NCBI GenBank assembly: GCA_030040865.1
Contig: JASHSX010000102.1
Location: 1 to 21,288, forward strand
DNA: 21,288 nt
Direction: 5' to 3'
Origin: Thermoplasmata archaeon
Lineage (GTDB): Archaea > Thermoplasmatota > Thermoplasmata > Lutacidiplasmatales > UBA184
Every line of letters starts with the position of its first letter. Position 1 is the stretch's first letter. Shown here piece by piece: positions 1 through 6,054 of the stretch. Made by a program: the position numbers and the translations under genes. A model generated the notes under the pieces. It did no database searches. It was not told where the DNA came from and saw nothing but the letters and a program-made list of their open reading frames with translations.

Positions 1-6
1 CGCCTG

Positions 7-225
7 ATGGGACTGTTCACGAAGCTGATGGAGCTCCGCGGCACCTACCAGCTGACCCAGCTGGCCGCCGAGGGGGACCTGCAGGACGCCGCCCTGAAGC
101 ACGAGGCCGCTGTCGAGGAGGTGTTCGGGCAGCTCCAGGACGCCCGGCTCGAGCTCGCCTCCTCCGGCCCGGTCGTCGAGGGCGCTCTCGATTTCATTGA
201 GATCTGTCTCGCGGAGATGCGGTAG
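7..225 (+). CDS. small helical protein of GTPase cassette, unknown function
   Basis: This 72-residue protein matches no family I can name. It reads as mostly alpha-helical, with no cysteines except one near the C-terminus and no membrane segment. It is acidic and rich in alanine, leucine, glutamate and glutamine (for example AALKHEAAVEEVFGQLQDA). The reading frame is still open at base 1, so the ATG at 7 may be internal and the true start may lie outside the window. It ends 8 bases before the GTPase gene and is almost surely co-transcribed with it and the following coiled-coil gene. A partner or adaptor role for the GTPase is inference from position alone. It could also be the end of a longer upstream gene. 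Confidence 0.6.
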   Translation: MGLFTKLMELRGTYQLTQLAAEGDLQDAALKHEAAVEEVFGQLQDARLELASSGPVVEGALDFIEICLAEMR

Positions 226-233
226 GAAACACG

Positions 234-1400
234 ATGCCGGCGGTCAAGGTCACCACGCGCACCCGTCGTCCGGCGGGCGCCAAGCGGGAGACGAAGCGAG
301 GTCCGGACACCGCGCGCATCGCCGTCGTCGGGATCCCCGCGTCGGGCAAGACCACGTATTTCCGGTTCCTCTCCGGCCATTTCGGCCTCAACCTTCCGAT
401 CCTCTACGTGCCGGCCCGGTCCGACAACGGGACCCTTCCTCTGTACGGCGACCTCGAGAACGACGTCGCGCTCGAGGAGACGACGTACGAGACGACCGAC
501 CCGACCGACCCCGAGGGCAGCCTCGAGACGACGACGCGCTACTACGTGAACCGGCCGATGGAGGACCGCCGCAAGCTATGGGTCGAGCTCTCCGCGGGTC
601 GCGAGGACCAGGGGATCCTCACGAAGTACCCCCTCCCGACGAAGTTCAACCAGTTCGTCGAGATGAAGCTCCGCTTCCGCTATGGCGAGAAGAACGCGGA
701 CGCCGGCTCGCGCCCGATCGAGCTCCAGACGATCGACGAGGCCGGGGGGATCATCTCGGACTACTTCACCTACGATCGGCTCTGGCTCGAGTCGGCCGAG
801 GGCGAGGTCTCCGAGAAGTCGTGCAAGGTGATCCCGCACTTCGACTCCTGGCGGCCCGACCGGCGCGACCTCTGGCGCCGGGGCCTCACGCTGCTGGGCC
901 GGTTCGTCCAGGAGGCCGACGCCATCATCCTGCTCCTCTCCCCGTCGCTCCCCTCCCTCCGCGACCAGGCCCAGCAGGTGAACCTGGCGCGCGGGGTCTT
1001 CCGCTACGTGCGCGCCCGCAACATCCCGCTCGTGATCGCGATCTCCAAGGCGGACAAGCTCAAAGAGTTCTACACGGAGGTCGAGCAGTCCGTCCGAGAC
1101 CGGACGTTTAGGAGCACCTTCGACACCGTCGACTTCCTCCTGCGGCGGGACGGCACCGGCATGGGCACGATCCTGGTCGCCCAGGAGGGGCGCGGGATCT
1201 CGACCCGCGAGGACGTCTTCCTGATCTCGAGCGCGGTGTCGACCGGAGAAGGCCACCCGCTGTTCGTCGGCGAGGGGGGGCAGGAGGCCCCGACGGCCGG
1301 CGCGACGACGCTCGGGGTCCCCGTGATGGTCAACACGACCCTGCCGCTCGCCCGCGCGTGCGAGCGGATCCTGACGAAGCGCGAGACGAAGGAGACGTGA
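234..1400 (+). CDS. P-loop GTPase of the TRAFAC type, unknown role
   Basis: This 388-aa protein has a full set of GTPase motifs: P-loop GIPASGKTT at residues 33-41 (G1), DEAGG at 168-172 (G3, DxxG), SKAD at 271-274 (G4, a variant of NKxD that keeps the guanine-contacting Asp) and LISSA at 330-334 (G5). The roughly 27-residue N-terminus is basic and probably disordered. An insert of about 100 residues between G1 and G3 makes the domain larger than a Ras-like GTPase (about 170 aa). There are no membrane segments. The gene sits 8 bases after the 72-aa gene, and its TGA overlaps the ATG of the next gene by one base, so translational coupling to the coiled-coil protein is likely. The pairing recalls GTPase plus GTPase-associated-protein modules of bacterial conflict systems, but that is inference. 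GTPase assignment is firm; the cellular role is unknown. Confidence 0.85.
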   Translation: MPAVKVTTRTRRPAGAKRETKRGPDTARIAVVGIPASGKTTYFRFLSGHFGLNLPILYVPARSDNGTLPLYGDLENDVALEETTYETTDPTDPEGSLETTTRYYVNRPMEDRRKLWVELSAGREDQGILTKYPLPTKFNQFVEMKLRFRYGEKNADAGSRPIELQTIDEAGGIISDYFTYDRLWLESAEGEVSEKSCKVIPHFDSWRPDRRDLWRRGLTLLGRFVQEADAIILLLSPSLPSLRDQAQQVNLARGVFRYVRARNIPLVIAISKADKLKEFYTEVEQSVRDRTFRSTFDTVDFLLRRDGTGMGTILVAQEGRGISTREDVFLISSAVSTGEGHPLFVGEGGQEAPTAGATTLGVPVMVNTTLPLARACERILTKRETKET

Positions 1401-4393
1401 TGGCCGCCGCGGAGGCCCGGAGCGCGGGCGCCGTGAGTCCGGTCGCCGTCGTCTGGTGCCGCCAGGTCGACAACGAGGCGGAGAGCCCCGGCTACACGAC
1501 GATCCCCGAGGCGTTCGCGGGGCGACGGGAGACGCTCGACACGATCCGGCTCGTCGGCAACTTCACGATCAACGTCGCCGACACCCACGACTACTGGGAC
1601 CCGGAGCCCGGCCAGACGCTCTCCTACTACCCCAACCTGTTCCTGTACCCGGCGGCGGGCGGCAAGCACACCTGCGTCGGCCGGATGTTCCTCTCCACCG
1701 AGGACCGGCCGCGGCTCGGTATGAAGACCCTCGTCTTCGAGACGGCCCAGCTGGTCGCCACAGGCGACTTCGGCGGCGCGATCCTGCGGGCCCACGCGTC
1801 GATGGGCGGCCGGTCGGTCGTGAAGCGGCCCGCCGCCGAGCCCGACGCCGCGGTCTACACGGCGGTCGGGGAGGGATTCCTCTTCCACCGCGGGACGACC
1901 GAACCGGTCGTCGTCGTCGCGGCCGACCAGTGGGAGGCCGCGGGCCGCGTGCTCGAGGACCTGGTCCGGCTGCTCCCGACCTCGCTCGTCGCGCTCGGCG
2001 CGTTCCTGTCGTTCCCGTACTTCCTCCCCGAGGCGAAGGTGAACATGCACGAGTTCACCGAGCAGCTCCCGCTCGCGCTCGCGATGATGCGCGTGCCCCG
2101 GGCCGAGGCCCAGGGCGAACGTCACACCAAGCGGATCGCGAGCTGGGAGTCGGGACCCGTTGCCGTTCGGGACTTGACGAAGGCGCCCACCGGCCGGACG
2201 AAGGAGACCGTCCCGCTCGTCCTCCAGTACGTACGCGACCACAACGAGGAGAAGGTCGCCGAGATCGCCCGGCGCGTCGATCTCGTCGAGCTCGCCCGCA
2301 GCCGCGCCGCCGTCGACGACCCGGAGCGCCAGGGAGGCCGCGACCGCCGCAAGGAGATGTGGCGGATCGGCACCGCGATGGAGACCGCGGCCCTCCTGCT
2401 CTCCCGTCCCAAAGGCCGCGCCGTCGGGGTGAGCGGGGAGGCGACGAAGCGGGCGAACGAGTATCTCCAGGCCCGGCCGACGGCCGCGGCGGCGCCCGAG
2501 GCGCTCGCCGTCGACGAACCCGCCGGCGCGAGCGCGTCCGTGGCCTCCCAATTGCCCCCGTGGCTCCAGCGCCCGGCCGAGGTCACCGTACCGCCGCCCG
2601 GACCGGTCGCGGTGCCGGTGTCCGTGAGCGACGATCCGTCGCTGCAGAAGCTCCCGCCGCCTCCGCCCCCGCTCGTCCCCGGGGCCGTCGGAGCGGCACC
2701 GCCGGTCGCGGGGGTTGCCGTCGCGGAGCCGGAGCTCGAGGAGTGGCTGAAGCACCAGGTCGACGAGCGGTTCCGCGAGCTCGCCCGGACCGCGCCGACC
2801 ACGGCGGTCGGTCCGGCGATCGACCAGCGCCTCGCGGACGTGAGCCACGACCTGGAATCCCGATGGACCCGCGCTCTCGAGACCCGGATCCGCGAGGTCG
2901 CCGAGGTCGAGGCGCGGGCGATCCTCTCGTTGCAGTCCGACCTCCGTTCCCGCCTAGCGGCGGTGGACGCCCGGCCGATCTTCGACCCGGGCGCGGTCGG
3001 CGCGGACGTCGATCAGCGGGTCCGCACCGCGGTCGAGGCCCGCGCCTCCGTCCTCGCGGAGTCGCTCCGCGATTCGGCGAAGGGGGAGCAGGAACGGTGG
3101 GCCAACGACGTCCGCCTCGAGCTGAAGCGCTCGATCGACGAACTGGCGGCCCGGTCGGCGAAGTCGGAGGAGGAGCTTCGGGCCGCGCTCGTGGCGCAGC
3201 TCGAGCTCGAGGTCCGTGAGACCCGGGAGCAGTCGACCACGCTCCGTGAGGAGCTCGAGGCCCGGGTACGGGACATCCTGAACGAACGGTTGACCGACCT
3301 CGACCAGCGTCGGGCCAAGGAGCTCCGGGACCAGGACCAGCGGGTCGGGATCCTCCTGGACGGTCGGACCCGCGATCTCGAGACGAAGCTCACGGTCGGC
3401 TCCCAGTCGGAACGGGAGAGGTCCCAGGCCGTCTTCGACGAGCGCGTGCAGGCCGCCGAGCGTCGGCTGCAGGTCGAGATCGAGGCCCGGGTCTCCGAGC
3501 TCGGCGAGTCGCAGAGCCAGACCCTCGCGGGGTTCCAGGTGAGGGTCCAGTCGTTCTTCGAGCAGAAGCTGCGCGAGAACCAGGAGCGCGAGCGCGACAA
3601 GTACGTGGAGCTGCTCGCGCGCTTCAAGGGCGAGGTCGACACGGCCCTCGCGCGCACGATCGACTCCACCAAGTTCGACGCCGCCGTTCGCGAGCGCGTC
3701 AACCGGATGCTCGAGACGGCCCGGGCCGAGGATCAGAAGGCGATCGCCTCGAAGGTCGCGGACGCGGAGGTGAAGCTGCGGTCCGCGGCGGAGGAGGCGA
3801 CCCTCCGTCTCGAGCGGGTCGAGACGAAGCTCCAGGCGAGCGCGACGGACCTCGCGCGCGTCGAGCGGACGTTGCGGCACGACGCCGAGGAACTCGACCG
3901 GCGCGTGCAGGTCCTCACCGACCGGATGCTTCCCCTCGTACGGCGGACCTGGCTCAAGGTCTCCGAGCTCGAGAAGGCCGGCGGCGCCGGCCCCGAGGGC
4001 GAGGCCCGGTTCAACGAGATGCGCCGGGAGGTGACCCGCGAGATCCGGCGTCTGGAGGGAGAGCTGCTCGAGCAGACGACGGAGCTCCGGGACCGCCTCG
4101 AGACGACCATCTCGGCCCAGGGCCGCATCTGGCTCAACTTCGTCCGGCAGCTTGCGGAAGCGGGCTCGACGCTCCTCCCGGGGAGCGTGGGCGCCGAGAG
4201 CCGGCCGACCCGACGCATGCCGCCGCGCCCCCTCCCCGACGAGCCGGAGCCGCCGAATTCGATCCCCGAGGAGCTCCGGGAAGCGGCCGGGGTGGGTGCG
4301 TTCGCGAACGACCCCCCCAACCCGATGGACCCCGAGCCCGTCGACGACCCGCCGGCCGCCCCCGAGACCCGACGCCGCAGCCGGCGCGCCTAG
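1400..4393 (+). CDS. large coiled-coil protein coupled to GTPase
   Basis: The protein has 997 aa if it starts at the ATG overlapping the GTPase stop (TGATG). An in-frame ATG at 1358 lies inside the GTPase gene and is less likely. Four regions are visible. Residues 1 to about 350 form an alpha/beta globular domain with the segment ESPGYTTIPEAF near its start. Residues about 365-440 are a proline/alanine-rich linker, including a run of prolines. Residues about 446-920 are a charged E/R/L/A-rich coiled coil with repeated blocks of the kind LEARVRDILNERL. Residues about 920-997 are a proline-rich tail ending in RRRSRRA. No transmembrane helix or signal peptide is seen. The N-terminal domain could be a distant GTPase-associated (GAP1-like) domain, but I cannot confirm this. 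A scaffold or filament role, with the GTPase as switch, is inference from architecture and gene order. Confidence 0.8.
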   Translation: MAAAEARSAGAVSPVAVVWCRQVDNEAESPGYTTIPEAFAGRRETLDTIRLVGNFTINVADTHDYWDPEPGQTLSYYPNLFLYPAAGGKHTCVGRMFLSTEDRPRLGMKTLVFETAQLVATGDFGGAILRAHASMGGRSVVKRPAAEPDAAVYTAVGEGFLFHRGTTEPVVVVAADQWEAAGRVLEDLVRLLPTSLVALGAFLSFPYFLPEAKVNMHEFTEQLPLALAMMRVPRAEAQGERHTKRIASWESGPVAVRDLTKAPTGRTKETVPLVLQYVRDHNEEKVAEIARRVDLVELARSRAAVDDPERQGGRDRRKEMWRIGTAMETAALLLSRPKGRAVGVSGEATKRANEYLQARPTAAAAPEALAVDEPAGASASVASQLPPWLQRPAEVTVPPPGPVAVPVSVSDDPSLQKLPPPPPPLVPGAVGAAPPVAGVAVAEPELEEWLKHQVDERFRELARTAPTTAVGPAIDQRLADVSHDLESRWTRALETRIREVAEVEARAILSLQSDLRSRLAAVDARPIFDPGAVGADVDQRVRTAVEARASVLAESLRDSAKGEQERWANDVRLELKRSIDELAARSAKSEEELRAALVAQLELEVRETREQSTTLREELEARVRDILNERLTDLDQRRAKELRDQDQRVGILLDGRTRDLETKLTVGSQSERERSQAVFDERVQAAERRLQVEIEARVSELGESQSQTLAGFQVRVQSFFEQKLRENQERERDKYVELLARFKGEVDTALARTIDSTKFDAAVRERVNRMLETARAEDQKAIASKVADAEVKLRSAAEEATLRLERVETKLQASATDLARVERTLRHDAEELDRRVQVLTDRMLPLVRRTWLKVSELEKAGGAGPEGEARFNEMRREVTREIRRLEGELLEQTTELRDRLETTISAQGRIWLNFVRQLAEAGSTLLPGSVGAESRPTRRMPPRPLPDEPEPPNSIPEELREAAGVGAFANDPPNPMDPEPVDDPPAAPETRRRSRRA

Positions 4394-4430
4394 GCCGAGA
4401 CGCTAAGGGACCGGGCGACCTCTTCCGGCG

Positions 4431-4622
4431 ATGGGCACGACGGCGACCGAGCACAGCCACTGCAAGGTCTGCCGCCGGGTCTGCGGCCCGGACGAGGAGA
4501 CGTGCAGCAAGACGTGCGCCCGTCAGCTCGCCGCCCGCGTGCGCTCGCGACAGATGTACACCTACCTCATGGTCGGCCTCGCCCTGTTCCTCGTGATCGT
4601 GCTCGCGGCGACGTTCCACTAG
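4431..4622 (+). CDS. DUF2116-like zinc-ribbon membrane microprotein
   Basis: This 63-aa protein has a cysteine cluster (C11, C14, C18, C25, C29: HCKVC followed by CSKTC), then a basic stretch, then one hydrophobic helix at about residues 43-61 ending close to the C-terminus. That is the layout of archaeal DUF2116 proteins: an N-terminal treble-clef/zinc-ribbon motif of the CxxC...CxxxC kind followed by a single transmembrane segment. The basic residues before the helix predict that the zinc end stays in the cytoplasm. It lies 37 bases after the coiled-coil gene and 10 bases before coaD, so it is probably in the same transcription unit as coaD. A weak TATA-like GCTAAGGG about 26 bases before the ATG could give it its own leaderless start. 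The function of the family is unknown to me. Confidence 0.75.
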   Translation: MGTTATEHSHCKVCRRVCGPDEETCSKTCARQLAARVRSRQMYTYLMVGLALFLVIVLAATFH

Positions 4623-4632
4623 GGGCGCCACC

Positions 4633-5433
4633 GTGGCCCGCTACCGCGTCGCGGTCCTGGGAGGGACGTTCGACCGGCTCCACGTCGGCCACGCGGCGCT
4701 GCTCGCCACGGCGTTTCGCGTGGGTCGGACGGTCGCGATCGGGGTGACGACGCCCGCGTACCTCGCGCGCCACCCGAAGCCGGGTCGTCGCGCGATCCAA
4801 TCGTACGCCACGCGACGCCGCGCGCTCGCCCGGTGGCTCTCCGCCCACTACCCCGCGCGGAGGTACCGGCTCGCGCCGCTCCGCGACACGTTCGGGCGGT
4901 CGGTGGAGGACGGCGTGGATGTGCTCGTCGTCTCCGCCGACACGATCGCCGGCGGCCGCGCGGTGAACGAGGAGCGGACGCGCCGGGGTCGGCCCCGGGT
5001 CCCGATCGTCGTCGTTCCGCTCGTGCTCGCGGACGACTTAGAGCCGGTGAGCTCTCGGCGGATCCGCGCCCGGGAGATCGACCGGTCGGGACGGCGGATC
5101 GCCCCGATCGCGGTGGGCCTCGCGGCCGGCGCGCCGGACCGCGCGGGCGCGCGGGGTGCCCTACGGGCGGTCTTTCCGCGAGTGCGCCTCACGCTGCTGC
5201 CGGAGTCGCCGAGCCGACAGCGCCTGCCGCCGGGGCTCCACGCGCGTCGAGCTGCGGCCGCCGCCCAGCGGGGTCGGGCGCTCGGCGTCGGGGTGGTCGC
5301 CACCGGTCCCGGGCGGTGGCTCGTCGCGGTCCGCACGCCCCGGGTCGAACTCGTCCCCCGACGCGTTGCGGGGGACCTCGGGACCGGGTTGCGGCGACTT
5401 CTCACGCCGTCCCTCGGGCGGGAGGGCTTTTGA
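4633..5433 (+). CDS. coaD: phosphopantetheine adenylyltransferase with degenerate DUF84-like C-terminal domain
   Basis: The N-terminal ~150 residues are an archaeal-type PPAT, which transfers AMP from ATP to 4'-phosphopantetheine in CoA synthesis in the cytoplasm. The nucleotidyltransferase motifs are present: GGTFDRLHVGH (HxGH at 17-20) and SSRRIR at 140-145, matching the ISSTxIR motif. The start is a GTG, 10 bases after the previous stop. Stand-alone archaeal PPATs are about 150 aa; this one is 266. Residues ~157-262 resemble a DUF84/YjjX-type inosine/xanthosine triphosphatase fold (IAVGLAAG start, GALRAVFPRVRL, QRLPPGLHARRAAAAA, ALGVGVVATG), but the asparagine/lysine pocket near its start and the acidic residues of the usual VGIEGG segment are absent, and it is short. 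I infer it is catalytically dead. PPAT identity is strong; the fusion call is moderate. Confidence 0.88.
   Translation: MARYRVAVLGGTFDRLHVGHAALLATAFRVGRTVAIGVTTPAYLARHPKPGRRAIQSYATRRRALARWLSAHYPARRYRLAPLRDTFGRSVEDGVDVLVVSADTIAGGRAVNEERTRRGRPRVPIVVVPLVLADDLEPVSSRRIRAREIDRSGRRIAPIAVGLAAGAPDRAGARGALRAVFPRVRLTLLPESPSRQRLPPGLHARRAAAAAQRGRALGVGVVATGPGRWLVAVRTPRVELVPRRVAGDLGTGLRRLLTPSLGREGF
5411..5433 (+). promoter_or_regulatory. hairpin plus T-run doubling as TATA-like box
   Basis: CCCTC (5411-5415) and GAGGG (5422-5426) can pair around a 6-base loop and are followed by CTTTTGA, which resembles a weak intrinsic terminator at the 3' end of coaD. The same TTTTGA (5428-5433) lies about 27 bases upstream of the next ATG at 5457, the spacing expected of an archaeal TATA box for a leaderless mRNA. 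Either reading is possible and neither is proven. Confidence 0.4.
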
Positions 5434-5456
5434 CGCCGCCCGCCCTCGACCTCCCG

Positions 5457-5678
5457 ATGGAGACGTACCTGCGGGTGACGTTCGACAGCGAGGGGGCGAA
5501 GCCGTCCGAGATCGCGGACCGGCTGCGCTCGTGCGGGTTCGTGCCCACCCAGGGGAACTACGACTTCGTCTACGACTGGCGGGGGACCGCGAGTCGGGAC
5601 CAGATCCTCGACCTCTCGGACGAGCTCACCCGGCAGCTGCGCGGCTACCGCGTTCTCTTCGAGATCGAGACCGTCTGA
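5457..5678 (+). CDS. small archaeal protein of unknown function (73 aa)
   Basis: This 73-aa protein begins METYLRVTFDSEG and ends RVLFEIETV. It reads as a compact alpha/beta fold: a beta strand, a helix (KPSEIADRLRSCGF), a strand pair around NYDFVYDW, a long helix (RDQILDLSDELTRQL) and a final strand (YRVLFEIETV). It has no membrane segment or zinc motif. The pattern resembles small conserved archaeal hypothetical proteins, but I cannot give a family name. The ATG was chosen because it lies 23 bases after the coaD stop with a TATA-like TTTTGA about 27 bases upstream. The frame runs further 5' through coaD, but that part has no family-like character. A ferredoxin-like (ACT-like) fold is a guess. 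Confidence 0.7.
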   Translation: METYLRVTFDSEGAKPSEIADRLRSCGFVPTQGNYDFVYDWRGTASRDQILDLSDELTRQLRGYRVLFEIETV

Positions 5679-5697
5679 TTATCCCGGCCCGGTAGGC

Positions 5698-5705
5698 CTT
5701 TTAAC
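5698..5705 (+). promoter_or_regulatory. TATA box for DUF5611 gene
   Basis: CTTTTAAC is an AT-rich island in a GC-rich spacer, centred about 28 bases before the ATG at 5730. That is the spacing expected if the transcript starts at or just before the start codon (leaderless mRNA). No Shine-Dalgarno sequence is seen before this ATG, which agrees with leaderless initiation. Confidence 0.6.
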
Positions 5706-5729
5706 GAGCGACCGTCATCGACGGCGGCG

Positions 5730-6050
5730 ATGCAGAGCTACCCCGTCCGGACGACCCACCGGAAGGGACTCGAGGTCGGGAACCTCGGCCGGATCCTGTC
5801 GGCCCACTTCGACCGGGTGGAGGTGTCGGGGGACCGGGCCACGGGCGCGTTCGGCGCGATCGTGCGGATCTCGGTCGGCGCCAACGGCCGGGAGCTCGCG
5901 GTCGAGATGACGATGGACCCGAAAGTTCCGGCCGACATCGCGGCCGAGACGATCCAGCGGTACAACCGCTTCCTCGAAGAAGCGACCGGCTACTCCTCGA
6001 AGGAGCGCGCCCGCCGCCTCCGCAAGTCCGCGACCGCCGCGGGAGAGTAG
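5730..6050 (+). CDS. DUF5611 family protein
   Basis: This 106-aa cytoplasmic protein matches the DUF5611 pattern I recall from Euryarchaeota: an N-terminal Y-V-R-H-K-G-like strand, a helix with LGRILSAHFD, a central beta section (GAFGAIVRISVGANGRELAVEM) and the characteristic C-terminal helix motif ETIQRYNRFLEEATGYSSKER. It ends with a basic tail. Its function is not known. The start ATG is supported by the TATA box 28 bases upstream. Its stop lies 4 bases before the GTG of the site-2 protease gene, so the two are probably co-transcribed. The family is known mainly from Thermoplasmata and methanogens, which supports the taxonomic reading of the window. Confidence 0.8.
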   Translation: MQSYPVRTTHRKGLEVGNLGRILSAHFDRVEVSGDRATGAFGAIVRISVGANGRELAVEMTMDPKVPADIAAETIQRYNRFLEEATGYSSKERARRLRKSATAAGE

Positions 6051-6054
6051 CTCC

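Noticed and set aside
1070..2848. Minus-strand open frame of 592 codons opposite the GTPase and coiled-coil genes
   Set aside because: Arg/Gly/Asp-rich, low-complexity text with no motif. High GC content leaves antisense frames open by chance, and the plus-strand genes here have clear motifs and tight spacing.
2954..3880. Minus-strand open frame of 308 codons rich in Leu and Arg
   Set aside because: It is the mirror of the coiled-coil coding region; its apparent heptads come from the opposite strand.
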